A DNA stretch of 64,000 nt from Pseudevernia furfuracea (GCA_022315425.1 JAIUPT010000036.1:1178001-1242000), one strand, 5' to 3'. Shown: positions 20,704 through 33,787, numbered from the stretch's first letter. Program-made: numbers and translations. The notes: generated from the letters alone by a model not told the origin.

Positions 20704-22134
20704 CTAACACCAATCCCACAGCACCGGCGAGTCGATGAGTAGGTCCTGCAGCCTGGCCTTCCAATTCCGATAATCCACGCTGCACAGGCCTTTCTCGTTC
20801 TTCTCGGCACTCATTTCCGTAAGTCCTTGGTTATAGGCTTTCGATCGTCTATCATAACCCCAACTGGAGGGCTTCCAATAGCAAGATTTAAATCCAAAAA
20901 TCCAATTAGGCAAGCGATAGAGTTCAGGGGCAGGGTCACCGTCAGAATCTCGCCAAAGTCTGCAAAATGCGTGCTGCAGTCGTCGGTGTTGACTTCCGTA
21001 ACTCTCTCCCCTGTATTTGGAGAGATCTTCCGGATAGGTTTCACGCAAGTTCCTGATCCAGAAGTCCATTCGAGTTATCTCAAGAGCTTGCTGTAAAGAT
21101 TCTATATCGGCGGGCGTTTCAGGCACTTTGAAACGGAAGTCGTTCCATCTTTCCAAATTCCACTGAGCGTCGATCTGGAAGTCTAGGTCCGCCTCGGGGT
21201 CCCATTCCGTCATTGACGATAGAGCTGACAGTGATGGCGCATGATCTGGGTCTGGTGGTTCAAATATCCATTCTTCTTTCTCTGGTAAAGTGCTTTGATC
21301 TCTAGGCGTGTCGTCAAACATTGAAAAAGCCCTGTCTAGATCTGCTGGATCCGCCTCATCATCCCAGTCCACTGACTCGTGGAGGATCCCTCGTATGCCC
21401 CTGGTCTTTTCATGAGGTGTTGGACCGCCGCCAGATTCTTCCTTGTCGCTTTGATATCTAGTGTCTCGATCTAGCCGACCTATGTCTTCTAAGGTCGCTA
21501 TTACCGGTCCTGATCGAGCAAGTAGCTCGTCTTCTTTTTCTGCCCACAGGCGCTGGAGCTCGTTTCTGACCTGGTGTTGAAGGCTGAACTCAGTACTCCA
21601 GTTGTTCGACGGACTCGGAAGTACGTCCGGATATGTCGATGCTTCAGGAACTATTGGGATTTTCTGCATTCGATGACCCACTGGGTAGATTGAAAGCTCC
21701 TCTGGTGTTTCTGGGGCTATGGCATTTGCTGGATAGTGCATCCTTTGGGGTTTGCTATCCAGAGGAGGCTTTCTATCTGCTTCTGCCTTGGATACACTGC
21801 GGGCATATCTGGCCATCACAGGATACTCTAAGGCTGAATATCGCAATCGCGGAGTCGGCCTCATCTCGGACCTCAATCCAGTGACTGCTGTTGGTACCAT
21901 GATTAGAGGCGCAGGGTTTTGAGGTAGTGTATGAGTCCCATCATTATCCGGTACGAGTGAAGGCGCAGGGCCTTGGGAGTGTGTTTGAGGTCTATCAACA
22001 TCTAGTGCGGATCTAGGCGTACGAGCAGTCTGTCTACTAGCATCCCTTGAAGGGCCTGTACGAGAGGAACTTGACTGGTCATCCTGGAGTATTACATCTA
22101 GCCAAGTTTTTCTCCTTTCAGACGGTGATGCCAT
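20704..22134 (-). CDS. hypothetical protein, 476 aa, disordered N-terminus
   Basis: An uninterrupted frame from ATG 22134 to a stop at 20704. The first about 200 residues are Ser/Pro/Arg-rich with an internal imperfect repeat (QGPAPSLVPDNDGTHTLPQ then NPAPLIMVP). The middle is acidic (VDWDDEADPADLDRAFSMFD, EWDPEADLDF). The C-terminal about 130 residues look folded and Trp-rich (WNLERWNDFRFKVPETP, MDFWIRNLRETYPEDL, LPNWIFGFKSCYWKPSSW). No family is recognised. The length and composition make a real gene likely. Confidence 0.65.
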   Translation of the reverse strand: MASPSERRKTWLDVILQDDQSSSSRTGPSRDASRQTARTPRSALDVDRPQTHSQGPAPSLVPDNDGTHTLPQNPAPLIMVPTAVTGLRSEMRPTPRLRYSALEYPVMARYARSVSKAEADRKPPLDSKPQRMHYPANAIAPETPEELSIYPVGHRMQKIPIVPEASTYPDVLPSPSNNWSTEFSLQHQVRNELQRLWAEKEDELLARSGPVIATLEDIGRLDRDTRYQSDKEESGGGPTPHEKTRGIRGILHESVDWDDEADPADLDRAFSMFDDTPRDQSTLPEKEEWIFEPPDPDHAPSLSALSSMTEWDPEADLDFQIDAQWNLERWNDFRFKVPETPADIESLQQALEITRMDFWIRNLRETYPEDLSKYRGESYGSQHRRLQHAFCRLWRDSDGDPAPELYRLPNWIFGFKSCYWKPSSWGYDRRSKAYNQGLTEMSAEKNEKGLCSVDYRNWKARLQDLLIDSPVLWDWC

Positions 22135-23969
22135 TTTGCCCTTGCCAGTGGCGGGTGGCTTTTATGCAGGCCGCCAATTTGGCTTTTGCATTCTTTGCAT
22201 CACTTCAGCCGTAGTCCTACACCGCCCATACTTATGTCACTGGAACTGTTCGCTGCGGATTTACGCTTGTTTGTTTGAGCGAATTCGTAGCGGTGTTGCC
22301 ACGTCTGCCCGCATGTGACATGCGTGGCGAATGGGTGTTGACCGTTCCAATGGGACTGTTTTTGAGTGACACAAACCACCAAGAAATGAGGACGAAAACG
22401 TTGCGCTTGCTGATACACTAGACCGCTGGGCCCAAGCAGACCATCAGCCTCTCAGGTGCCACTTGCCACTGTGATCCGGGTGTGTTTTCAAGATCGAGGC
22501 TGCTTTACTTCCGGTTTCTTGCTTTGAGTTTATTCTTCGGAGCTGAAGCAATGGAATCACCCTTGTATTAGGCTTCCTGCAGTTAGGAAATACAGTCACG
22601 CTGCCGTATCTGGTTCCATGATGTCACAATACTCTCTGATCATCACTATCAACGATGGAGTCTTGTAGGCTACAAGGGCGTCTGAACGAGGCGACATGGA
22701 TGGGGGTGGCGTTACTCAATCCCTATAAATCACACTGCCTACAACTTGCTGCTACTGTCTATGACAATCTGAATTGAATCTTAACCAGAAGACACCTGCA
22801 TTAAGAACGATGTGTTTGCAATGCTCTAAGTCCGCCATTTGAAAACTTGGATTGCCCTGCCCTATGAACCTGCGATCCTTTGCATTTTGCGAGCTTCAAA
22901 AACTGGCTCTAAGTAGGGATGGACATCGTGAAGACGGACAAGTGCGGTAGGAAGATTCGAATAAGTAAAGTGAAAGTCAGTATATAGAGAAAAAGGAACC
23001 AACAGTGATGAGGAATAGTCCAAGCTGTTGTTTCTTGTCTGGAAAATAAATTCTTTCGTAGCCAAGACTTACCTAGATATCTTATGGAGGTTTGGAGATT
23101 GAGTAGCTTGCTGTAAGCTTAGATTGTCAAACTAGAGAAGGTGATTGTGGTATGGCTGAAGCACCAAGCACTCAAGCAAGTAACAAACCGTCGGGCAAAC
23201 CAGGTTGAGGTTGCTTTGTAGTGCACGGGATATCACTAAGGAAGTGTCAAAGAGGGGGTAGATAGTGTAATCTATGGTTGACAACCTCGATGATTGTCAA
23301 AGCACCAGTTGCTGTCAACCGTACTAGGTAGATTAGGGTGGAGTACGATGCAGAGGAGATGGAACAAGATGACTACTCAATAGATGCCCTTTTCAGATTT
23401 GGATATCGAGGAGTATCGCTCGGAAAAGGAAAGAAATCTTGCTGTGAGGTACGAGGAAATGAACTGGTCAATTTGTAAGACTCTCATGGAGAAGTGAAGA
23501 CGGAAGTGATGACCCGAGGAAAGGAGTTGAGCAAATATGATGCAATCATTAAGCAATCAGATACTGGGACATGACAAGGAAAAAGGGGCACATATAACTG
23601 CTAGGTGTCTAACTATAAACTCATAGAACAACGTAGGATCCGCTTCAACCATACTAACAACAGCTCCCTTTGTTATTGCTGTAAATATAAAAATATTATT
23701 TTGGTCAGTTCATTCAGGACAGGCTTTCCAGAAGAGCCTTGTGAATCTTGGTTGACTAATTCATTCAGTATTTTGACACCTACTGTACAAGTGAGTTAAT
23801 GGCTGAAGTTGCATTAACACAGAAATTCAAAGTGAATTGCCAGATTTGTATATTACGAACGGGTAGCGGCATTTTCATGACGAATAAGATCACCAACTTC
23901 GACCATGGTTTTCTTCAACTCTGCCTTTCTCAATACCTTTTGTTTTCAAGCCACACAACTGCCATCGCC
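22135..23969. promoter_or_regulatory. 1.8-kb divergent intergenic region
   Basis: The region separates the minus-strand 476-aa gene and the plus-strand F-box/2EXR gene, so both promoters are inside it. Open frames are short and AT-rich. No repeat or domain remnant was recognised. Confidence 0.5.
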
Positions 23970-25162
23970 ATGTCTCACTCACCGATGGTTATACTGAATG
24001 ACGATGAGGTTAGTAGGATGATGGCGGAAAAAGCTATGCACGATCAAGCCTTCAAAAATCATTTATTATCTTGTGTGAGCCCAGACTTCTTTGCCTGTTA
24101 CACAAGACAGAACCGCATTACCTTTCGAGTCATTTCCGAAACTATCATGGGATTCAGAGTGCAGATTGTAAGCCAGGCTGAGCTGAGAGCACCGACCCTG
24201 CCCAACGGAAAGTCACAAGACCTCAACACCTACCTCAAGAGAGTCAGGAACTCAAAAATGTTGTTGGGCAAGGCGAGCATACAGAAGGGAGTTGGGACGG
24301 AGGCAGGCGATCGCGAGTGGGGCTGGGTGGTAAGTCGTCGAGAATGGTTTGAAGCACTTTTGTGCATGTGATCTCACGCTTGATTTAGGCAATCCCGATG
24401 TGTATCGCACGCTTGGCCGTGGCTTTCCTGCAGTCAACGCTTCGATTCCAGGCCGATCCTACTCCATTTCCATTCGAGCGCCTACCTCCAGAGCTTCGTC
24501 TGCAGGTGTACCGTGAAGCTCTCTTCGGTGCTGTACTTAGCGGAGCTGCACGAGCCGAGTCGATTACGGTCACCCCAACCAAGAAGAACAATCCCCCCTT
24601 CCGATTCGGGGGTCTTTATTCCAAGGGAGAGTCGAAGGAGATCAATGTTGGACTTCTCGCAGCAAATAGGCTGGTGAATGAAGAAGCTATTGCCATTCTC
24701 TACCAATTACGTACCTTCGACTTCAAGACAAACGTTGAGGGTATCGTGCCTTTCCTTCGCAGTGTTTCCGAACAGGCTCGACAAAATCTGCATGGCATTG
24801 CCATGGAGCTTTACGACAACGAGGAGCCCGATCTCAGATATAGGACTTGGGGACAAAGGTTAGGCAACAAGGCAGCTTGGAGCAAAGCTTGCGCGTTCAT
24901 TGGGGAAAAAGTGAACGTGAAAGCGCTGTCTCTCACGATCAACGTCAAGGTTCCTGCGAATTTCAAAACTCTCAAGTGGGTCGAAGACCTTGTCAAGATT
25001 AGGAGGCTCAGATTCTTGACGCTGCAGGTAACTCAACACCCCAGCGGTGTAAAGGTGATCAGAGCTAGTTACAAGGAAGGTTCGTTGACCGCTACTGATC
25101 ACTGCTTCAGTGAGCATTTGGTACCCTTGTTTGAGTACCTTCGGGAGGAGATGCTGGAGTGA
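23970..25162 (+). CDS. F-box / 2EXR-like protein
   Basis: Two exons, 23970-24329 and 24389-25162, with a 59-nt intron (GTAAGT donor, GATTTAG acceptor, phase 0). They total 1134 nt and 377 residues. ATG 23970 gives MSHSPMVILNDDEVSRMM. After the join, PFPFERLPPELRLQVYREAL (near residue 140) is the hallmark opening of fungal 2EXR/F-box-like domains. NVGLLAANRLVNEEAIAILY follows, the usual second conserved block. The family acts as substrate adaptors or has unknown function; it is highly expanded in plant-associated ascomycetes. Confidence 0.75.
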
Positions 25163-25634
25163 CAAGGCTTCTATCATTCAGCGATTCATCCATGTAAATA
25201 GCGAATCTCATCATGATAGGAGAAATGGCTACTAGTAGCGATGGGGCACAAGTTGTCAATGATATCCATAAAATAGCAATGTCTGCTTTGCTTAACTCCA
25301 GACCTGCTCATTTCGCACTAACCCAAACGTATCCATCATTTGAAGTCGAAGCAATGTAAGCGTATATATTGTACCCAGATAAGAAGGGGGAGGCCAATGT
25401 ATTAAAAGGGAGGGTACACCTATCACGCCCGATATTGTATTGATACTGTTGTGGAACCTTGAGCGAGCACATCAGTCGGGCTAGCTCGCGGGTTCCTGCA
25501 TAGAGCTAACGCGTCGCTTTGACATTATTCGCATATCTCTCTCAATCTTTAATTAGCCGTCTGAGCCGTGTTCTGCAAGCCTGAACCTGCTGTCACTTCA
25601 GACGACATTGCGATATCCGAATCATCCTATTTGA
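25163..25634. other. intergenic
   Basis: 472 bp between two plus-strand genes. No recognised feature. Confidence 0.5.
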
Positions 25635-26923
25635 ATGCCTTCAAAACGGAGACTCAAATGGCAAAAAGCGGCGATTGGGTGGCTGGCCAACCATGAAACC
25701 TCAACTCAAACGCTCTCAAACGTGGACAGAGACGTGGTTGAGCGCATCAGAAAATGCTTTGCTCGTGCATATCATGCCAACGCCAACGAGAATGAGCAAA
25801 GAGCGGCGTTCAAAATGGCGCACAAAATCATGAAGCAGTATAACATCAGTCAGGCGGAGCTTATGGAGGAGGAAGACAAGGTTGCACGTGTAGAAAGAGG
25901 TGGCATGAGTACTGTCAACATCTGGCCTGCGAAGGAAGGTGCTCTCGTAAAGCACCAAACTTGGGTGAACGACCTTGTATGCGCTATTCGAAAGCTCTTC
26001 GACTGCAGTGCCTATTCGACTAGTCTTCCGAACAGCATCGAGTGGACCTTCTACGGAGTTGTGGGACATACAGTCTCCGCCGCAATGGCATTCGAGCCTG
26101 TCCATAATCAGATCCAGACCTGGGCCGAGAAATATCCTACCGTAGCCACGCGGGATAGCTACTCGTTAGGCGTCTCTGATGGGTTGTGCCGTCTGGCAGA
26201 GGAGGAAAAGGTGACCATGGAGAACATAGCGATGGAGACAGAGCAAAAGGCCTTGGCTGCCTGAATCAGAGCGGAGGACATTCAAAGGCAAGTTGAGCTT
26301 GATCGGATACGCATTCCCCCGCCGTCGCCGAGTGCAGAGCCAATTCCCGGGCCAGAGGAAGAGGAGGCAAACAATGAGGGAGAAAACGCGATGGACCTCG
26401 ACATGGATGCCGCGGGAGGTACTGATGATGTGTTGGATAACGAAGCAATGCCTGATTTCAACGAAGAAAATCCTGGAGAGAAGATGGATACCACGGCAGA
26501 TTTTGACACAGAATTGAAAAAGTTCATCAAGTCTGATCCGAAACTCGGACCCGAGTTGGATTCGTCTATGCTCTACGGGCAACCTGACCCTCCCCTGCCA
26601 TACAGAAGCCTCGAGAGGATCCTGCGCGTCCTTCTGAAAACGAAGACACCGAGAGTAAACCCGAAGGCACACCAGAGTGGAGATCGATGCGTCAGCTCAC
26701 GGTTTTCCGTCAGAATGTTAAAGAGATCGAGGAGAGCGTTATCAGGGAAAAGGGTTTAAAGCTGAAGAAGGGTCGGAAGCGGAAGCGGAGCGTCAAGGAT
26801 CGTGATGCTTTCAAGCAGGGATGCAAAGACGCGAAAGAGATCAATTTCAGGGCTCCGAGGATCGAGTATAGGAAGGTAAATCTTCCCGTGGTGGAAGAGG
26901 GGTACGGTCACCACAGCTGCTAG
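25635..26923 (+). pseudogene. DUF2786 protein, broken by an in-frame TGA and a frame change
   Basis: The first 209 codons encode a good DUF2786 domain (IRKCFARAYHANANENEQRA, AHKIMKQYNISQAELM) followed by a conserved second block (SIEWTFYGVVGHTVSAAMAF). TGA at 26262-26264 stops it. The same frame then stays open for over 130 codons with an acidic linker of the type these proteins carry (EEEEANNEGENAMDLDMD). The typical basic C-terminus (SMRQLTVFRQNVKEIEESV, LKLKKGRKRKRSVKDRD) is in another frame from about 26600 to the stop at 26923. A CATACAG acceptor-like site lies near the change, but no good donor was found. It could be a truncated but functional 209-aa protein; decay is more likely. Confidence 0.7.
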
Positions 26924-29900
26924 GCCGAGGGAGAGGGCGGCATCGAAAGAACAGAGACGGGTCAAGACTGGATGCCTGCCTGAATCGAACAAAAAGATGT
27001 CTCAGAAAAAAAAGGAATGTATAGATTTGCAGAGAAATCATGTTCCATGCACCGTACAATACCTAGACGCCTATGTTGATGGGCAGTCTAGCGATTCCGG
27101 CACTTTCGGGGTGCATTAAATTGAATGAAATTTAATGAAGAGCAAGCCCTAATTAATGTAGCCCTAGTACTAGTGCTGAGCTAGATGAGCAAGCCTTGGC
27201 AAAAGTTTCTGGCTGGCAAAATGCAATTCTTTGCCAAAATCTGCTCTCTATGTTGGCCTTCTGTGTAGGAGGTAATGAGATACCCTTCTTTCTTGCACTT
27301 ATCCACAGTATCTTCGTCGTCTTCCATCCTTGTCTAGGGTTTTCCTCGCCTCCGCGCAAGCCTCGAATAGGGACAATCTCGAGCTTCAGCGGTACAAGAT
27401 CCTTTCGGAATTCAAGGTCCGCCCTGCAATCGAAGTACCCATCCAGATACACGTATTCTTGAGGGCAACCCTAACCGCATGCTTTGGACCTGGCGTTTAA
27501 ATTCACCAATCCCACCTCCACTGGCTCGCAATCGGCTTGCGGGACTGACTGCCAAGCTTCCCTCCGTTCACCCCACACTGCAAGAGGACGGGAAGGCAAC
27601 TGGGATAATCAGATAGCGCCTGATGAACCTGTTGTTGGAGTCACGCGCACTTGGAACAACGGTGGCTCGCCTGCGACTTAAAATTGTTGGCGAACCATAC
27701 TTCTCGGCATTGTCAGCGGGTGAGAACAAGAGTGTTTTCTGTTCTCGGCTTTGTTGTCCTCACACTTCTTTCTCTGGCCCTTGTTACCGCGATGCTCTGT
27801 CATCATGCGGTTTGTAAGACGGCTGACGAAGAATGAATATGTTGAATGATGGCCTTGGTTTTCCGTCTACTACCTTCGAGCTGCTGAACCAATTTGGACC
27901 GTATGAAAGTATACCGCGGTGAAAGGGGCCGAAACGTGCAGCATCGATCTTGATCTGGGCCTTGAGTGGCTCGAGTGGCTTGCATTATGTGGGGGGCGAT
28001 CATATGATCGGCGCGTGCATTCGATAGCTTCGCAGCGTGCTCGGCTTCTTTCGTTTTGCCCTGCAGATCACAATGCTATGTGACTTGTCGCAATTGCGGA
28101 GCATCAACGTGTTCGTGCAGTGACTGGGTTCACGGAAGCGGAAAGAGCAATTCCGTATCTTGATTGCGGTCTGTGATGATGATTGCGAACTTCTCCCGCC
28201 ATACCTTTCTTAGGCTTCGTCCCCTTATTGCGGGTTGCATTTTCTTTGACTTGACTCAATTACTCTGCTCGAGGAACACGGCGATTTCGAGACCAGGATC
28301 ATCTCGCAAGATCCCACCATCGTCTTGCAATTTTCTATCCTTGTGACTTGTTCAACGCTCATTGTCATGTTGCAGAAATCTAAGCATGGTATGGTGGTGA
28401 CAACTGCGCGTCGCCTAGGCTTCAAGGCGGTCCACAGGATTTTGAACAGGTGTTGTAAAAGCGTCGCCCGAGCCATTGGAGGGTCTCTCTTATGGTAATG
28501 TTTTCCATCATCTGTTTTGATTTGCAAGTACTGAGACGTCAAAGGCCGGCGTACCAAAAGCTTGCTAGGGTCATTCGTCTAATCACCGCCCTCGCCCTGC
28601 GCAACTCCAACCAAACCGTGTCTCCCGGCGACATGCCGCGAGTGAACGAGAAACAAGAAGCTTGGCTTGAGCGGTCGTATCACTGGTGGAGACTATATCG
28701 GTCCTTGACAAGAGCATTGATCACACTCTCTCGAGTGTATCCTTGGAATGCGGTTGCATCGTGAAGCACGCTCCACGAACATCATACCAGCCTCTCTTGT
28801 TCAGAGTTGAGAAGTGCCCATTAGTTCCTTTTCATAAGAGGCGCTCGGCTAAAGAGTGTTGTGCTATGACCGCTAGTCAAGCCGAGCTGTAGTGGTTACT
28901 GACAGATGTGTATGACAAACCAGCGTCACTGCCTCTCCTGCTGGTGTTACCTAGCCTAGATTTAGGTATCAACTTCCCAGCCACCTCGATCTCCTGTTCG
29001 ATGGTATAGGCCAATTGGAGGGGAGAGACGGGGAGCAGAGCAGACGCCGCGGTGAGGGTGATGCTGCCCTGAACCCTCCGACAGATGCAGAACGACGTAT
29101 TCCACAGGTGTCGCCTGTTCAGCCTAAAAGCGAATCGACCCCACTGTTTGTCGACTTCCCTTTTCAATGCTACTGTCGCCAACATTGACATGCTTATCGA
29201 CGGCGAGGAACAGAATATCGCACATACCCGCAAAGCGTCAGCGCTACAATAAGTAAAGGTCCGAAGCCGGAATGGACTTTCTCAGCTTGACCGCAAAGCT
29301 TGATCGTCATTTGGAGACCATGGAGAGGGTATGGAAAAGGTTCAATTCTTGGAGACGCTCAAGAAAGACCTTCTGGCTCGACTAGGTATCACAATTGTCG
29401 GGCGTTCTTTACAGCTTGTGGATCGACCTGGGAATCAAAGAGGATGGCTAGAAGATCTCTAGAGGATAGGCCCGCTAGCCTATTTGCAGGCCGCTATCTC
29501 AGGCAGCGCAGCACTAAGCCCATCTTCCGAATTGCTCAGCACAATGCTAATCTTGTCTGAACACACTCGCGGGACAGCAGCCTAGCGCTCTAACAAATAT
29601 AGGCGCAGAAAGTCAAAGGCATCATGCATTATCTCCATAAGATTAGCAAGGTTACAAGACAAGTTGGAGTACGTCGAACCGTCACCATTCGTGCTTTTCC
29701 AGAAGTGCATGACAAAAGAAATGCTAGACCCGCGCAGCAACGGAGGTACGCGATATAGGGCTATGGACGTATGCAGGCCATATTTTCTGATCGAAGATTG
29801 CCAAACATCCTGTCCTGGGCATTGAAAGTGAAGCGCTTCTGTGTCAACACACTCAATAAAGATAATGACGCATTTAGTAATGCGAACTATCTACTTAGTT

Positions 29901-31526
29901 TCAGGCGCATGGCTTTGTGACGCCATAATTTCATGCTGACATGCTGAAACCTGTTTCGGGCACGAATCATTTGCTAAGCCCCCCAACTTCTATCATCTGC
30001 CATTCTCTCACTACATTGCTTTGGTGCTCCCCTCACGGCTAATTGGGCTCCATAATCCTCTCAGCCACTTCTCTTAAATACTCCTGCTCCACCTTTTTCA
30101 CCTGGGTCATGGTGACAACAATCACAGCCTGGATGAGCTGCTCTTCTTTGAACTAGACTTATCCGACGCTCCCATCGTGTATGGACTCCAGGGGTCGTCT
30201 TTCTGTTTCGTGTCGCAGTAGCTCTGAAGCTGACTGTGTTTCGACGCTGTAGAAAAGTAAGAGGTCAGGGTCTTCCTCGTCGGATCTGTAGATTGGAAGC
30301 ATTCATACCCTCTTTACGGGTATTTGACCAGAAGCTTGGTGATGAGGAATAGGATGGTGAATACTTTGTGGAGTAGGTCGCGTTCTTTGACCCTGTCGAC
30401 GGAGATGTTTTAGAGGCCATCGCGATCTTCACATCGGTTCTCTTATGGTTTAGGTGACAGATCAAAGGAAGAAATCAAAGCCTTTATACGACTTTCTGGT
30501 GATATGCTTAATTTCGCTGTCGATGTGCCGGATGTATTGAGTGCAATTACAGTGTTCTCCTTCCTACCATCTCCTTCACTTATACCCTGCGAGCTGGAGC
30601 TAACAATCACTGTCATTGTCGCCGGTCGACTTTCAAGACTAATTTTCGGTTACAAATTGATGCCACGGTCAGCAGAGCCCAACAAGACCCTGTCTAATCT
30701 AACTAGCAGATCTCGTTAAGGGACTACTTTTGATGAGTCAAGAGCCAGATGTCAAACACTATCTTTCAGGCCAATAAACGTACACCTGGGCCCGGGTGGA
30801 CATCTCACAACAGTCGCATATGCATCGTGAGGCAAACAAAAAACTGTATGGAGGAAAGTCAGCGATTTGGAGATCCTTCCGTAGGTCATGCCGGGTTGTC
30901 ATCTGTTATTCTGCAACCTTAACTCAACGCACAATGCTATTGATCCGTGAATCCCCAAGATGAGGTTGCGGTTCATGGGACGGCTTCCCGGGTTCCCCGA
31001 AATTGGGGACTTTCGATGCGGAGTTCCCGCTGGAAATTTTGACGTTCTTCGAAAGCGCGCCATTGACAATGCAGTAATCGAAGCCAATACCTGTTAACAG
31101 TCACTGAGCAACCAATGCGTAGTGATTGCGTCCATATCATGTGAAAGGTGGAGGATGAGGCATGCGCATTAGCATGCGATATGCCTTACATGAACTGGGG
31201 AGGCGGGCGGGGGGCGAAAAAAGCCTTGCCAGGCTGCAAAGGCGCTTAGTGAAGCGCAGCCTCTCGTTGCAGGCTCTTTGGGTTACCGTGGTACATGCTT
31301 GAGCCTTGCTTACTGAGCCCGGCACCAGCAGTGGCTATGCTCTGATGGACTTAGGCAGAACAGTGCTTGATCAGGCATAGCTTTGACGCTAAATTTCCCA
31401 CACAAATCTGGCCGGTTCTTGACCGAAATAATCGGTGAGTTATTATTCTTCTCGACATAGATCAATTGGTTCTTATAAACCAGGCAACGAACCGCAGTGT
31501 CGAGACGGTTTTCAACCATCTAAGCC
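26924..31526. other. 4.6-kb gene-poor region with unrecognised coding-like fragments
   Basis: No intact gene is supported. Open stretches with protein-like composition occur on the plus strand at about 28262-28495 (TRIISQDPTIVLQFSILVTC) and 28523-28764 (QKLARVIRLITALALRNSNQ), in different frames, and around 29290-29700. I do not recognise them. They may be remnants of one or more decayed genes. Confidence 0.45.
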
Positions 31527-33787
31527 ATGCCTTTCTCAACCCAACAGACTCCTGCGCATCCGGACCTCCAGAACCCTGCCAGCTCCAGCACTTTCAGATC
31601 GCTCGATGCAGTGTCCTCGAATTTTGACAGATCCATCCTTGGTATCCCCGCAGAAGAAGATGAGTTCACTCGGGGCCTGATATTTCCCTTCGATCCATCC
31701 ACTGGACAGCATTCCGTGCCATCGACGAGCCAAGAATCGGAAGATCCGGATGAAACCCCTCCATATGACCCGTCACAGTCAAGCAATAACACCAGTTCCC
31801 ACAAAATCTTCACACCGCAGTCAGTCTCTGATGCTTCAGATGGCCTACATCCTCGAATTCCTTCCTCAAGATCAGTTGCATCATCTGTACATGAGGCCGA
31901 CGGCTCACACACTTGGTCTATGTCTGCCCGAGCCTCTGCTGGTACCAGCAACGCTGCATCCTCGGCAATGGTAATTCAGACGCCGACACATCTACCCACG
32001 GCGGGGAGTCACACGGCAACGACGATGTCTCCGACAGTCGACTCGCCCATTCCTAATCCCTTCGGTCTCTTCCAAGACATGATTGGTCTCAAGGCGATAA
32101 TTGATATTGACGGGAACGACGTTAAGTGTCTTGCGGAGATAATGAGCTTGGAGAATCAAACTCAGTTAGGGAGTCCGGTCCGAGCGTCGGATCCAATGGA
32201 TCTTGATAATCAAATCAGCCAGCCCATCGCTCCATCTCAATCAGAAATCGCTCGGGGCTCGAAGACAAAACATAGACGGGTATCTCAAACCACGGAAACA
32301 CATACAAGAGCAGTACCAAAAGCCAAGCGAAGAGTCTCACGATCAAGGCCTAATCCAACGGGGCCGCGAGCATCTACCCAAGATGCAATAGAGAAATCAA
32401 AGTCAAGAGAAAGGAAGAAGTTGATGAGGAAAATCGGAGTCTGTCTACCGTGCTTAGTCAACCATGAACAGGTCAGTGCAGCGTTGCCCCTTTCCAAGAG
32501 CTGCGTTGACATGAGAAGTGTGATCCTGGGTTGATCTGCCCCAAATGCTTGAGGAGTTTGACGACCTCAAAGGTACAGAAGACGCCTTGTGTCAGACCGC
32601 ACCTGAGCCAGGCCGTGCTTTTCAGAAAAGGTAACAAGCATCACGAGGAAGTTCCCGAAAGCGCACTGATACCGGTCTGTAGGAGCCTTGAACTTTCCCA
32701 ACGGCCCTCCCGAAATAAAAACTTGGATGTCAAAGCGCAATGTTACATTGCTACTTTACAATGTCGGTTCTGCAAGCACAACAGTATCGCCCGAGTCGCG
32801 ACCTTGCTTGAGGGTGATATGTCGAGAGTTCCCCGGGTCACCAGAAATTCGCTCCATCAAGAGTTGGACCAAAGGGGCGAACAAGATCGACATTCATCTA
32901 CCGAATTTTGCTATGACCAAACACCAGCGCTCGGAGGTGGCCAAGGGTCTGGACGCGCTGATAGATGCGGAATATGACAAGCTGGTACGCGAGCTTGCAA
33001 CTGGCCAGGACGAAATAGTCTCCTGGACTCTGAAAGAAGCCGTACGACAAGCCGAAAAGGTGAGCCATATGCCCAGAACACTGACGGGCATTGCCAGCTA
33101 AATCTAGTCATCTAGTGTGGGCCTATCAAAGCCGCCCTGAAATTGTCTATACTTTCTAGACTTGCTTCCAAGAGTTTCAACATATTTGGTCAAGAGACTT
33201 TGGGAATACAACAAGAGCAGGACCCGGATTGTCCTTACTACAACCGTATCCCTATACCACCGCTTTTGGATACTCAAATTGACTTCTTGTTGATGGACAA
33301 AATGGAAATTTGGCGAGGACAAGTCTTGTCAGAACTCCGACGTATGATCGCGGGCCAGGGTCGTAATCACTGGTTCAAGATCTACCTTACGATTTCGGTT
33401 CTTCTTTTCAACCTTGAGTCAGTCTACCAAAATCAGCGTCGGCAAATCAAGCGTTATCAAGAGCAGACTCACCAACAGCAAATGATGTTGCAATCTTGGG
33501 AGTATGCCGCCGAAAATCTCACGGACCATTTCCGTGCGGTATGCCGCGGCCATATTCCACTCAACATGGTTTGGAGCAGAGAAGCTCAAGATGCCGCAGA
33601 GGTGGACGATCAGAGTCTGGAGTTTATATCTCATCTAAGAGAGCTGAGGGAGTCACGAGGTAGGACGGCTCGCTGCAAGTCACACGCAAGGCGCTAACGG
33701 ACCACACCAGTTGATCTTCTTCGCGAAAGATCAAATGCCTCTCCCGATACTCCGCTGAAATGGATTTCGGCGCTCTTTGCGCCTTAG
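31527..33787 (+). CDS. Zn(II)2Cys6-like fungal regulator
   Basis: Five exons: 31527-32471, 32519-32630, 32683-33059, 33116-33659 and 33711-33787. They total 2055 nt and 684 residues; introns are 47-56 nt. Residues 1-290 are Ser/Pro/Thr-rich. A basic stretch (KSRERKKLMRKIG) leads into cysteines at 306, 309, 316, 322, 325 and 339, which are completed only by splicing out intron 1. The spacing CX2CX6CX5CX2C matches Zn2Cys6 binuclear clusters; the last spacing (13) is longer than the usual 6-9. A helical C-terminal region follows (DCPYYNRIPIPPLLDTQIDF, FNLESVYQNQRRQIKRYQEQ), as in fungal Zn-cluster proteins with long C-termini. DNA binding and nuclear location are inferred. Confidence 0.8.

Noticed and set aside
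27153..27462. Overlapping frames on both strands near 27.2-27.4 kb
   Set aside because: Mutually overlapping, no domain, no start context.
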